A stretch of 64,000 bases of DNA from Symbiodinium natans (Eukaryota > Sar > Dinophyceae > Suessiales > Symbiodiniaceae). The number at the start of each line of letters is the position of its first letter. Within the stretch, counting starts at the first letter, position 1. This document shows positions 51,076 to 61,750 of this stretch, piece by piece. The DNA is taken from the NCBI GenBank assembly GCA_905221605.1, contig CAJNDS010002613.1, positions 215,001 through 279,000 of the forward strand, written 5' to 3'. A model generated the notes under the pieces. The model saw only the letters and a list, made by a program, of their open reading frames with translations, searched no databases and was not told the origin of the DNA. The position numbers and the translations under genes were made by a program.

Positions 51076-52213
51076 CGGCTACACAGTCAGCTTCATGCCT
51101 GGCTTGCGATGGCTTGGGCTGCAGTCTCTGCGCCAAGCGCCAGGCAGCTCCAGCTGCTGAAGGCCGAGAATCGCTGCAATCGCTGCACAGGGAAGCGTAT
51201 GTCTGTCGCCTCGAGTGGCGCAAAGAGCGTCGGCCGGAGCACAGTGGCTGGACGTCGCACCAGGGTCATTCTTGAAAGGCATCGTAAAGATGCTTTTTGC
51301 TTTTTATGAATACTTAAAATCCAATACGGAATAAAAATAGTCATTTTCATAAAATAGTGCCCAACGATGGTGCAGGCACTCTTTCCTGCATGCGTTGCTG
51401 GAGGATGGTCGAACCATGCGCGTCCAGCGCTTCGAGGGCTCCGATGACTTGGTCACCTGGTTTTGGCCAGGCCCTCCGAAAAAGTCGCTTTGGTCCCAGG
51501 TCGTCCTAATCGTAGTGATTCGCCGATTCGCAATGATCATACACTGGGGAAAGACAGGGAAAACTCTCCCATCGTTCCTGTGGTTCCTGTGGTTGCAGGT
51601 GAGCAAGCAGCCGAGGGCACCATCTACAAGGATAGAGTTGCTCGTGCGGGTGAGCTGCCGCTCAGCTTTCAAACAAGGTTTTTGCCGGAAGCAAGGCCAG
51701 AATTTTTGACCCATGAACCAGGTCTTGCAGTTGTGCTGAGTGAACAGTGGCTTGTGCTGTCAAACATGTGGCGGGTTTACGAGAATCCTAAGAACCCCAA
51801 GTAGCAGGACCTTCAAAAAGTACGGACCCCAATAAGGTATCCCGAATATCGTAAACCTCCATGTGCCTCATAGGACACGTAGAAATTGCTTGGAAAGGAA
51901 GCCGAAGCTGACGTCGGCAGAGTTGCGGGACGTCGCCGGCATGAAGGCCAGACCCCCAAACGTTCGCGCTGCCGCGCGACTACGGAGACATACAGAAACC
52001 ATGTTGTGATTTCCCTAAACTATGGCTCCTTTTGGGGGTCCTTATTTTAAAGGTGGCTTCTGTTATTTAGGGTACGCAAAAGGGACCGTAATTTAGAGAC
52101 CTGACCGTATAGATACTGTACCCCGGTACTCCTCCCAGATGCACCCCTGGCAGGCCAGCTGCGCCTATGACACCGCCTATCACAATTGCTTCTTGTCTTG
52201 GAATCCTGGAAGG
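51076..52213. other. No recognised gene; TIR-3 fragments
   Basis: Frames at 51395-51804 on + overlap a minus frame and lack domains. TIR-3-like blocks occur at 51790-51870 (ACCCCAATAAGGTATCCCGA) and 52025-52090. Confidence 0.3.
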
Positions 52214-53900
52214 TGGGTTTAGGGTTTTAGGGTTTAGGACTCTGAGTCTACGCAGCAGGAGTTGTAGTTCGAATGGACAGGCGCAGGCTCAGGGTCGTTT
52301 GAGCTGCGGGTGTTCTTGTTGATGCAGCTTGATTGTTTCAGGTCACCATTTTGCGCGTGACGTGTGGAACGCTGTGGTCGTGGCCAGCCTGCAATGCACA
52401 CACTATCCTGACAGGCCGGGTGTTTGATGAACTTTGCCAATGCATGCAGGTGCTTTTGTGATGCAATGGTCAATGTGAAGCCATTTTGCAAATCGCACTC
52501 AGAGAGCTCATTTCGGTGTGCAAGAGGCTGAAGATTGGGCTTCTCCGTGGTGCCAGCCCTTTGGACTTTAGGGCTTGCTTGCGTTGTGCTGGGCACAGTC
52601 ACCTCTTCGCATCTTCGCATTGCGGGTGTGTGCTGTCCTTCAAGAAGCCGAGGCATGCCATATCGTGTCATGGCTCAGGGCTATGAGAAGGCGCACCTTG
52701 CACATCTCGAGAGCTGTTTTGCTTCTTGCTACGCGGTGTTGCAGGCCTCGTCCCGATTTCAGACCCAAGATGACTCGCAGCCTGCGTCATGTTCAGATTC
52801 GGAGTAGCAAGTCTCGATCTCTGAAGTGAACTGTACAGACTTCGGAGCAAGATCCATTTCAGCTGGCATTGCCTTGGCAGGCTTGAGATTTCTGGCAAAG
52901 CCAGGAATCCTGCCCTTGCTTCGTAGAATGCACTCCCACAGCATCTTGTAGGGCCAACTCGGGCTATTGAGTGGGGTGCGCTGACTTCTGGATGCACAGT
53001 GGCACGATGTCCGAAGCAGTCGAAGTTAAAGGGCTGTTGTTGCTTGCCTTACTGTAGATTGGGAAGTGAAGAGAGGTTTGCGGAGCAACCTGCCCCCATC
53101 ATGCCGTAGAGTACTCCTTTAAGGCTTGTAGGGTACCTACGTCCCTTCTTCCGTACTACTGAAGAACCACTTAGGAGCCCGGCCGCGTGTATCATAGAAA
53201 CGTTTTTGAGCCTCGTTTAGGAAGAGGGCGGGAGATGGTGTGAACTTCCCCAAACCCTGAACCCTGACCCCAAAGCCTGCATTTGACCGTTCCAGCGTCT
53301 ATTCGGGCCGCAGTGGCCCCCAGGATTTCTCCTCTGCGTGAGTCGCTTGACCGGTCGGCTGCATGACGAGTTGCCAGCCCAGCGGTCGAAACGCCAACAA
53401 TCGCCAACAGCTTGGCGCTTGCGAATCATCGTACGAGGCAAGGCAAGGTCCAGGTTAGTTGGCAAACGATGCCAACCGCACTGCAGCCGCAAAGGTCTCC
53501 GCACGAACAAAAATTTCGCTTCGTCATGCGCGGGCTTGAACTTTAAAACACCTTGTCGCGGTCGGCTAGCCGTCGGCAGCATAGCGCGTAGCTCGATCCA
53601 ATTGGGGTATGCGGAGGGTTGTGCTGCAAGCGTGGCACAGCAGCACACGACGAGCAGCCGCAACCTGCGCAGGAAGAGCATCAACAATGCCGCCTGAAGG
53701 AGCGCAGCGAGACGACGGGTGCATGTCCCTGCTGGCACCAGAAGGATATCTGGGAATTGGCGTCACATAACAGGCCGTATCGACATGCTCAGCCCTTGGA
53801 CTTCCCATTCGGAAGGCAGCTCCGTGAAAGGGTCGCAGGCAGACTGTTACCAATGCCTCTTATTACCGTATTTAGCACGGACAACATCACACGTGATACT
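52214..53900. other. No recognised gene
   Basis: Starts with a short TTTAGGG remnant (52214-52238). A 90-codon + frame at 52535 opens only with TTG and has a hydrophobic start (FSVVPALWTLGLACVVLG); a 145-codon minus frame (52234-52671) overlaps it. At 53105-53170 GTAGGGTACCTACGTCCCTT resembles a decayed TIR-2 element. Confidence 0.3.
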
Positions 53901-53904
53901 GCGG

Positions 53905-54570
53905 GTGCCGTGTTTTTTTTTGTGATTTTTTTTCTGTTTTTTTTTTTTTTTGTGTTTTTTTCCTGTTTTTTTCTCAAATTTAAGGCACGAAAGACAGGAA
54001 GGAAGGCAGGAAGACAGGAAGAAAGAAAGAAGCAAAGAAAGACAGAAAGGAAGGAAGCAAGAGGAAGAACAAACAAGGAAGGAAAGAAAGAAAGGCAGGA
54101 ATGGACAGAAAGACATCAAGAAAGAAATAAATAAAGGCAGGAATAGAAAGAAAGATAGAAAGAAATACAGAAAGAAAGAAAGACAGGAATAGAAAGAACG
54201 ACAGAAAAAATCAAGAAAGAAAGAAAGGCAGGACGAGAAAGAAAGACAGAAAGACAGAAAGACAGAAAGACAGAAAGAAAGAAAGAAAGAAAGAAAGAAA
54301 AGACAACAAAGAAAGAAAGAGAGAAACAACGACAGCAAGAAAGCAAGAAAGAAATCAATGAAGGAAGGAAGAGAGGAATAAAGGAAGAAAGAAAGAAATA
54401 CAGCAAGAAAGAAAGAAAGAAATAAAGAAATAAAGGAAGGAAGTGAGGGAGAAAGAAAGGAAGAAAGAAAGAAAGAACGAGAGAAAGAAATAAAGAAAGA
54501 CGGAAAAAGAACGAAATACATCAAACAAAAAAAGAAAGAAAGGAAGGAAGAAAGGAAGGATGGAAGGAGT
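53905..54570 (+). repeat. T-tract followed by 0.6 kb homopurine (GAAA/GGAA) tract
   Basis: T-runs at 53911-53975 are followed by almost pure purine on + to 54567, with units such as AAAGACAG and GGAAGGAA. Minus-strand frames up to 248 codons (Phe/Leu/Ser only) are repeat translations. Confidence 0.92.
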
Positions 54571-54601
54571 TTAGGGTTCCGCTCGCTTCGCACGTTCTTG
54601 G

Positions 54602-54760
54602 TTGACCCTAAAAACCCTACGCCTTAAACCATAAACCCTAGACCCCCAAAGCCCGTATGTGGAACCTGTGAGAATACAACAAACGCCCTTCGGCACAGCG
54701 GCCGGGCAGTAGCACACCCGAAGGATTTAGGTTTGTAATTAGGGTTTAGGGTTTGAGTGT
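54602..54760. repeat. Telomere-like remnants in both orientations
   Basis: Degenerate CCCTAAA at 54602-54650 and TTTAGGG at 54727-54753. Confidence 0.7.
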
Positions 54761-55019
54761 TTGAGGTAAGGGATTACGGCTCTAGCCGGGGTCCGGTGTT
54801 GTTTTTGCCTAGGTCTGGCTCTGTCTTTTACCTTTTCTTAGGTCTGGCTTGTCCTCTGGTCCTGTGGTCCTCTGGTCCTCTGGTTCTCTGATCCTGCGAT
54901 CCTGGTCAAATGGTCCTGCGTTCCCCTGGTCAGGAGAGACCGGTCCTGCGGTCCAGCTGTGCAAGCTGGCTTAAAGACATGTTAAGGCCATATACCACTC
55001 CGGCCCTTCCAAGCCCATC
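54761..55019. other. Low-complexity TCCTCTGG stretch
   Basis: GGTCCT(C/G)TG units repeat at 54850-54930. No gene recognised. Confidence 0.5.
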
Positions 55020-55720
55020 ATTGTTAGCGTCGCGTTTGCAAATGCAGGGGGCTGTCCCCCCCCCCCCCCCTAAACCCCCCCCGCTTTTAAGCCTTGCAAG
55101 CTTGCTTCAAGACACATATGAAGCCTCATCATGCGAGTGTTGCGTTTGCAAATGTGGGGGCGAGCATTGTGCTTGCAAATGGGGGGGGGGCTGCCCCTCC
55201 GCACTCCCCCCGCTTTTTTTAAAGCCGTGCAAGCGTGCTTTGAGGTTATACGAACCCCTTGCCTTGCCACCCCCCCCCCCGCCCCCCCCCCCCCCAAACC
55301 CCGCTTGTTTAAAAACCGTGCAAGCGTGCTGTTAGCTGTTAGATCAAACAAATCCCATTTGAAAACTATTGTGTTTGCAAATGGGGGGGGGCTGCGCCCT
55401 CCCCCAGCCCCCCCGCTTTCTTATAAGCCGCCCAAGCGTGCTTCTAGGCCATACGAATCCCTTGCAAAACTGATCTTGCGAGATTGTGTCTGCAAATTGG
55501 AGGGGGGGAATTCCCGGTGTGCAAGCGTGCTTTTAGTTCAACGAATCGTTCCCAAAACTCATTTTGCAAACATCGCTTTGCAAATGAGGGGGGGGGGGGG
55601 GCCCAAACCCCCCCGGCTTTTTGAAGGCGCGCAAGCTTGCTTTAAGACAAAAAGAATCCCGTCCAAACCCATCATGGGAGCACCATGTTTGCAAATTGGG
55701 GGGGGGGGGGCTTGCTACCC
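55020..55720 (+). repeat. About 110-base satellite with G-runs
   Basis: Blocks of TTTGCAAATGGGGGGGG or TTTGCAAATTGG followed by a C-run, CGCTTTTTAAAGCC and GTGCAAGCGTGCTTT recur near 55033, 55143, 55372, 55487, 55573 and 55686. The unit is about 85-115 bases, so six or seven copies. Frames on both strands follow the repeat. Confidence 0.82.
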
Positions 55721-56340
55721 CAAGGGTTATTAGATGTGGTCAGGTTCCGGACATGCGGTACCGCTGAGGAACCTGCGGAAGCTGAAAACCAGCAAAACTC
55801 ACAAAAAAAAACCAGCAAAATACACAGAAAAGAATTCCAACCAGAGGAGGAGGACAGGCAGAACCAGAGGGCATGTTCAGAAAACCATAAGAAAAGCAAG
55901 GAAAAACAAAAAAATCACAAAAAAAAACCAAAAAAACTGACAAAACAAATCCTCGCTCTGATACTGCGCCACGGGGCTTAAGTGCCAACGCCAATGTTGC
56001 AAGAGCTGTTGCTTGCCTTGTGCGCAGGGAGCTGTGTGCGGGAGGTGGACTTACGATGGCAAGCCGCTCAATGCTTACCCTGGCAAGACGACACGCCACA
56101 CCGAAGGAGAACAGCAATGGAATGGGAAGACTTGCGGGATGAAACGCGTCTTCGTTGTGTTTGTGAAGGGTCGCATTTGTCACCGAGGCAATTCGCGCGA
56201 CTGGTCGACGGCACGAGATGCGGAAAGCTGCCAAGCCGGACAACGTACGTTTGAGGCCAAACACCGGTGGATGCACAAGGCAGTCACAAGGCCGAACAAA
56301 GGTCATGAGCATGGGCGGAGCTGACGGATCGGCAGCGGTT
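55721..56340. other. A-rich stretch then unassigned frames
   Basis: 55780-55965 is A-rich with AAAAACCA and AGAAAA runs. From 55980 two + frames overlap (55982-56254, 56013-56324) without recognised motifs. They may be upstream parts of the retrotransposon relic that follows. Confidence 0.35.
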
Positions 56341-56344
56341 CCGA

Positions 56345-57110
56345 TTCCGCTCCATGGACCTGTCCACCTTGGAGGCGCCGGTGCTGCTAATGCAGCATCA
56401 CTCGAAGCGGTATGCCGAAACGTGCCGAGACTTTGAGATTGGGTTGGTTGAACATGCGCAGTACAATAAGCGGTCCCTTCACCGCCGCATGTTAGTTCAT
56501 GTCGTTGCTGGAACAGGGTCACCCTGCTTCACGCCGCAGCCTTCGGCGCCTCGTGGACGCGGCCCCCCCCGTGAACGTTGCTCACGAATTGGCCTGAGTT
56601 GCGGCGCCGCGTCCCGCAATTGGCGGAGAATCACCGCACGTTGAGCTCCCGGCTCGGCGAGCTCCTCCTGGAACGCGCTGCTCTACGGAGCTTCTGTGCT
56701 GCGACATCACCCTGGTGTCCCCTCTCCCGGACCGGGTGCCCCGGACTGGGGCTGTTGACCGGGACGGCACTGCCATTGATGTCGCGTGCCGGCAGTCCTC
56801 GGCTGCGCCCTGCAGATTGCCAATGTGTGTTTGCTGTAGAAACTTCTGCGAATCTTGGGGCGTGGAAAGTTTGTTGGCAGCAGGTCTACCAGAAGAGCAA
56901 CATGGGTTTCGAGCACACTGCCGGATTGAAAAACATCTCCGCACGGCGAATTCGTTGCTTGACAAAGCTCTGGCGAGAGGCATTCCCATCTGGATAATCA
57001 GCTTGGAATTGTCGATCGCTTTGGACACGGTGTTTCTGCTCAGTTGATTTGGCTGGTGAAACGGCCAAGAACCTTCAAGCTCAGCTTTTTGGTTGAGTGG
57101 GGCGTGCTCA
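56345..57110 (+). pseudogene. Non-LTR retrotransposon reverse transcriptase relic (separate lineage)
   Basis: A frame ending at 57047 reads LPEEQHGFRAHCRIEKHLRT, then LDKALARGIPIWIISLELSI, ALDTV. This matches the QHGFRxGR...LDLSKAFDxV region of non-LTR reverse transcriptases. The catalytic SKAFD block is decayed to SIALD and followed by a stop; a frameshift continues it as LIWLVKR to about 57100. Upstream SMDLSTLEAPVLLMQ, then RYAETCRDFEIGL (56350-56440), may belong to the same element. No endonuclease is visible. The reverse transcriptase motifs differ from those of the RLE relics to the right. Confidence 0.55.
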
Positions 57111-57430
57111 CATCTTCCCGTCATCAGCAGGTACGTCCTCATCTGCCATAATGGTTTATGTTGAAATTCAGTACCGACAGGAGCGAAACATGGAATGAGG
57201 AGCCCTGGTAGGAACACCAAGACATCTGGTGGTTCTGCGATATCCGTCAGAAGTAACTCCTCAACTTCCTGCCCCAGCTCGAGGACGCGCCGCCCCGACG
57301 CCGCCACCAGGTGCCTCGCAGAACTCGCTGCATGACCGGCTACTGCCGGCTGCATGCGTGCAGGGCTGGTAGCACCACGGTTCCCGCGCCTGTTCTACCC
57401 ACTTTCGCGAGACCTGCCCTGCAACCCCCT
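57111..57430. other. Unassigned; possible minus-strand frame
   Basis: The minus-strand frame crossing 57130-57350 (VLELGQEVEELLLTDIAEPP) reads protein-like but lies between relics and is not recognised. Confidence 0.3.
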
Positions 57431-57663
57431 GCCCAGGCCATGCTGCGTTCGCAGTCCGGGCCGCATGCTGCCACGTGGCTCAGCGCCATCCCAAGCGAGG
57501 CTGGCTCTGCTTTGCCCCCCGATCGCAATGCTCATAGCACTGCGGCGGCGGCTGCAGTTGCCCTGCCTGTCGCTCCACACAAATGCGGCGCACACGGAGA
57601 CAGATCGGACTGGCCTGCTCGCTCGACGAGCAAAGCCCCTTGAGCACGTGTGGGTGCGTTTTT
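57431..57663 (+). pseudogene. RLE non-LTR retrotransposon fragment E1 (type II)
   Basis: AMLRSQSGPHAATWLSAIP, LIALRRRLQLP and RTGLLARRAKPLEHVWVRF are readable in three frames within 230 bases. They correspond to the region around the zinc knuckle in better copies (E4). Frameshifted and truncated at both ends. Confidence 0.6.
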
Positions 57664-57718
57664 TGGCGTCGTGGCTAGACCAGCGTTCCTTCGAGGAAGG
57701 GCATCCGGAGGCAAAGTG

Positions 57719-58098
57719 GATGGGACGAGGGCCGCGCATGACTTCTGCCACCGCGCTCTCCTCGTGAGCTCGACCCATCCTCGGTCGCCTTGCTCTGAGT
57801 CACAGGCCGGCCTGCCTCCCCAGAGTGGACGCTTGATTCCCCTTTCTTTCGGGTTTATGTCCTCCGTCGCTTCAGGCTACCACTGTCACTCACAGTTGCG
57901 CAGTGCTGCTGTCGGGTTGCTGATGATGCCCTGCGAGACCACATTGCGGCGTGAACCCGCTCGCGGGCAGCCGCTCGTGTTTGTCGCGAAGTCGCTACCA
58001 ATGTCCGTGTGCGCGAATTGAATGTTGTCATTGAGCATGAGCGTCGCACTTCCCGCTCTGGGGGGTTGTTCAGTTGGCTGTGGACACGACCCTGGTCT
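57719..58098 (+). pseudogene. RLE non-LTR retrotransposon fragment E2 (type I)
   Basis: CHRALL, FYVLRRFRLPLSLTVAQC, DALRDHIAA, RAAARVCREVATNVRVREL and LWGVVQLAVDTTLV are readable in two frames, interrupted by TGA codons. The last block is the strand of the restriction-like endonuclease carrying its acidic residue. Confidence 0.62.
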
Positions 58099-58214
58099 GA
58101 GGCAGAGCAGCTATCCAGGTTGGCCCCGTGATGCGCATAAGGCTGCTTCGGTTGGAAAACATGCCTTTGGGGCATCGTGACGCTGGCGAGATTCGCATAT
58201 TTGTCCGCCGACCC

Positions 58215-58560
58215 TCTGAGCCGGGCCTGACGCTCCCGCCGTCGGACATGCAAGTAATTGCCCTGCGGCGAAGACTCCGCCTGCCGCTGCCCCTCGCGCC
58301 AAACGTCTGCGGCGGCGCAGCAGCATACGGCTGTGGCCGCCGAACCGACGCGTTCAGCGACCCACACTCTGGCGTGCCCGCGCACCGGCTTGTTGGCTCG
58401 CCGGGTGAAAGTTGTGAAGCATGCTTGGGTTCGCGTAGCTGGCCCGGAAGGCCAGGTTGTCCCGGGGACCAGCGCCGCTTGGACCTGGCGGTCTACGGCG
58501 CCACGAGCTGGGGTGGTGCCCTCACCGCTACAGGCTTGCTTCCGCTGGCAGCAGGGCGCG
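58215..58560 (+). pseudogene. RLE non-LTR retrotransposon fragment E3 (type II)
   Basis: GLTLPPSDMQVIALRRRLRL, LACPRTGLLARRVKVVKHAW, VRVAGPEGQVVPG and DQRRLDLAVYGATSWGGAL are readable in two or three frames. Type II nuclease signature. Confidence 0.65.
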
Positions 58561-58944
58561 CCCGCTGCAGGGCCGCTGCCACCAACTAACTCGTGGCTAT
58601 ACATGCCCTTGCTCTTGGATGGCGCTGGGCTCCTGTGCCCCATTGCCGCGGCCCACGCGACTGTCGTGGCATACTGCGAAATGCGATGCGGGCGATGGTT
58701 CTGGTGAGTAGGAGCACGCGGTGGATGGGCGCTTTCAGCGCACATTGCATTGCCAGATGTGCCAGGTGCATATTGCATGTGCCAAGTGCTTGTCGCATGC
58801 GAGAGGTACATGGCGCATTGTGCCTGGATTGCACATGGCATTGGACGAAGTGCACGATTGTCGTCCTTTGTATGGATGTGCCAGGATATGTCCCCGCTGC
58901 AGCACAAGTGGCCCTGCTCCAAACGTACGGTGGCGCAGCTGCCA
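58561..58944. other. Non-element spacer
   Basis: 58740-58860 repeats GCACATTGCAT, GTGCATATTGCATG and CGCATGCGAGAGG-like blocks, a short degenerate repeat. No coding feature. Confidence 0.35.
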
Positions 58945-59660
58945 TCCCAACTCGCCCTTCTCCGGTCACAGGCTTGCCCCCAAGCCGGAACATGGCTGAC
59001 TGCCATACCTTGCGAGCCAGCATGCGCCCTTCCACCCAAAGCGATGCTGCTGGCGCTGCGCCGCCGCTTGCGCCTGCCCCTGCCCGTCCGGTGCAGCCGC
59101 CGTGGCCCGCCTGGCTGCGGGGGGAGGTAGACGCGCTGGGCGACCACGCTTTGGCATGCACCCGCACCGGCTTGTTGGCGCGCCGGGCGAAGACCCTGGA
59201 ACGGGCGCGGGTGCGCGTGGCCAGGGAAGCAGTTGGAGCGGACGGGCAGGTGGTCCCCCAACAGTGGCTAGCGCACACCACGGCGCCCACTGTCCGCGCC
59301 GACGACCGCCGCCGCCTTGACCTCGTCATCTATACGGAGCGACTCCGCTTGGCGGGGCCCTCTGCCGCGACGCGACGTTGGTCTCGCCGCTCTCGCGGAC
59401 GGGTTTGCCCCAGCCTTGCGCCGCGGCTCATGATGGAGCTGCTCTGCGGGTCGCCGAGCGCCGCAAGCGAACAGCTTACCCGGAGTTGCTCGCAGGCGGC
59501 CCGCAGCAGCTCGTCGTGCTAGGGGCACAGGTCGGCGGGCGGTGGAATGCTGGCGCGCGACAGCTGCTCCGTGACCTCGTGCGGGTCCGCGCTCAGCGAG
59601 CCCCGCCAGCCGTGCGGACCGCCGCGTCGTCGGCATGGGCGCGCAGGTGGTGGGTGATCC
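58945..59660 (+). pseudogene. RLE non-LTR retrotransposon fragment E4 (type II), interrupted
   Basis: ALLRSQACPQAGTWLTAIPC, LLALRRRLRLPLPV, DALGDHALACTRTGLLARRA, VRVAREAVGADGQVVPQQWL and DDRRRLDLVIY lead to a frameshift. Then LVSPLSRTGLPQP, AERRKRTAYPELLAGGPQQL, VVLGAQVGGRWN and SSAWARRWWVIL follow. It breaks off at 59660 where a T-run begins, the poly(A) tail of element E5 inserted on the opposite strand. The rest of E4 was not found beyond E5. Confidence 0.75.
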
Positions 59661-60343
59661 TTTTTTTTTTTTCTCTCCGCAAGCGAATCTCTATGTACTG
59701 TACAAGGCCAAGCCCCCCCTCGTTCCCACTGCAGCCTCACGGCGGGCCGGCAGGCGGCTTGCGATCACCGGGAAGGTGTGGCGGGCCTCCGCCAACACTT
59801 CCGCCAAAGGCGGCTCCGTGCCATCGCACTCGTCCGCCATATCAAGGGGGAGCTCCAACAACGACCAGGCCAGCGCCCGCTGGGCGGCCACAGCCAACAT
59901 TCCCGCCCAGCGGTGGCATGCCGCTTGGCGCGCAGACTGCCGGAGCTGCGCCGGAGCTGCGCGGGCTTTCGAGGCCGCCAAGCGGCGGAGGAAGTCCGCC
60001 AGCTCAGCGCCGAAACGGCCGCCTACCTCGACCGTTAGGACAACCAGCCGGCAGCATCCGGCAGCGGCGGGCCGTTAGCAGCTCAGGGTAGGTGGCTTGG
60101 CGCTTGCGCCGTCCCGCATCGGCTGCAACTTTGCCGGGGACGCGATCGGCCCCCGCGCGTGCAGACCCGTCCGTGACACGGGGTGACGAAGGTCGTGTCG
60201 ACCGCCACCTGGGCACCTTGCCACAGGGGTAGCCCATTGGCGAGGACCTCTATGCGGCGTGAATCCGCCAGCGGAACGTCAATGTTCATGTCACGCAACA
60301 AAACATTCGTCGCCACACGGGCCCCTCCTTCCTGACAAATCCT
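59661..60343 (-). pseudogene. RLE non-LTR retrotransposon E5 (type I), 3' part
   Basis: On the minus strand: ARVATNVLLRDMNIDVPLAD, SRRIEVLANGLPLWQGAQVA, VDTTFVTP, a frameshift, RRKRQATYPELLTARRC, then WAGMLAVAAQRALAWSLLEL, GTEPPLAEVLAEARHTFPVI, ASRLPAR, and a 3' end with a 12-base A-tail (T-run 59661-59672 on +). The 5' continuation lies at 61408-61750, across the inserted element E6. Confidence 0.78.
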
Positions 60344-61400
60344 GGGTCATGGAGGCAGAGCACGCTGCACAGTGCCTACGCTCGCAGGGGTACAACGCGC
60401 CAACTTGGGCAGCGCTGTTGGAGGGCACGGTCCCCCCCAACCTGGAAGACGATGCCGGGCCCTCCGCCCCAACGAGGCGAGGATGGCAGCAAAGTGCCGG
60501 AGCTGCTGTGGACAAGCGCGCGCTCGAGATGCTGTTTTCTGACTTGGATAGTGCATCTGCTGCTGTCCCAAAGCGGTGAAGGTGCCAGCTGCGCGATCAC
60601 CGCCATCCCGAGCTGCCCGGACTTCGTCGTCGACAGCGGGGAGTTCCGCACCTTCCTGCTTCGGCGGCTACGACTGGCGTTGCCGCTCGCCCCACGCCGA
60701 TGCCGCTGCGGCGGAACCCTCGATGAGCTCGGGGACCACCGTTCCGCCTGCGCACAGGTTGGGGTGCTAGCGCATAGAGCGGGGCCACTGGAGCGGGCTG
60801 CTGCTCGCATCTGCCGTGAGGTGGCCACCAGCGTCGCTCTCCGGGACCTCAACCTCGACGTGCCGGCGACCGATGGTCGGCGGATCGAGGTGGTGGCCAA
60901 CTGCCTTTGTGGCAGGGGGCGCAAATCGCGGTTGACACCACCTTGGTTTGCCCCGTCCGACGCGACGGGCAAGCGCGACCGGGCGCGGATGCGCGGCCGG
61001 GTCTCGCTCTGGAGCAGGCTGCCCAGCGCAAGATGCGCACGTACCCTGAGCTTCAGCCGGGCGGACGGGGCCGCTGCCGCCTCGTCGTGTTCGGCCTGGA
61101 GGTCGGGGGCCGCTTCAGCAGCGGGACGCTGGCTTTCATTCGCCGCCTCGCACGGGTCCGCAGCCGCGTGCGGGCCCCCTGGGCGCAAATTGCTGCGGCG
61201 CGGGCACTGACACGGCTGTGGACGGCCCTTGCAGGGCTCGCTGCCATGCGGGCCCACGCGCAGTCCCTGCTGGAGCTGCCGGTCAGCACGCGGGACGCCG
61301 GTGATGGCGCAGAGATATCTGCTCGCTGAGCGGCTGTGATGCGGGGGCGAAGGCTGAGAACTTTCACGTGCAGGTGCAAAAAGGTGCGAAAAAAAAAAAA
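60344..61400 (+). pseudogene. RLE non-LTR retrotransposon E6 (type I), inserted in E5
   Basis: 5'-truncated copy reading WAALLEGTVPPNLEDD, LLSQSGEGASCAITAIPSCP, FLLRRLRLALPLAPRRCRCG, LDELGDHRSAC (a CxC...HxxxC knuckle), RAAARICREVATSVALRDLN, RRIEVVANCL, a frameshift, LWQGAQIAVDTTLVCP, QRKMRTYPEL, VVFGLEVGGRFSS, and TGA near 61329. A 3' flank ends in an A-run at 61389-61403. The target duplication AAATCCT is at 60337-60343 and 61401-61407. RLE-type elements cut DNA with this restriction-like domain to prime reverse transcription (family knowledge). Confidence 0.85.
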
Positions 61401-61407
61401 AAATCCT

Positions 61408-61750
61408 TGCGGCGGCTCGTTCCAGTGGAGCGCCCCGCAGGCCCAGAACACACGCCACAGGGCAGGCAGCCTGGTGGTCCCCGAGCGCATCCAAAATACC
61501 GCCGCAGCGGCAGTGCCTCGGCACGTGCGGCAGCGGGAGCCTCAAGCGCTGCAGCAACACAACACGCATGCAATCGGAAGGCATGCGGAGCTCAGGCGCG
61601 GTGGGGAGGGCTGTGATGGCCCGTGAGCCGCCGGGGCCAGCTTGAGACAACAGAAGCGCGCGCGAGGCCGGGTCAAGGTCAGAATAAGGAGGCCTTCGCA
61701 CGCCGCCGTGTCCAAGCATGACGTGGCGGCCCTCTGCCATCCTCACAGAG
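61408..61750 (-). pseudogene. RLE non-LTR retrotransposon E5 (type I), 5' part
   Basis: On the minus strand: DLDPASRALLLSQAGPGGSR, AITALPTAPEL, VVLLQRLRLPLPHVPRHCRC, ILDALGDHQAACPVACVLGL, APLERAAARI. The last codons abut the E6 insertion, and the reading frame resumes as CQEGGARVATNVLL at 60340 on the far side. Confidence 0.8.

Noticed and set aside
52535-52807. Small secreted protein with hydrophobic start
   Set aside because: It opens with TTG, overlaps two other frames and has no conserved feature.
53847-54593. 248-codon minus-strand frame rich in Phe/Leu/Ser, like a membrane protein
   Set aside because: It is the reverse translation of a homopurine tract; the same happens at 32166-33371.
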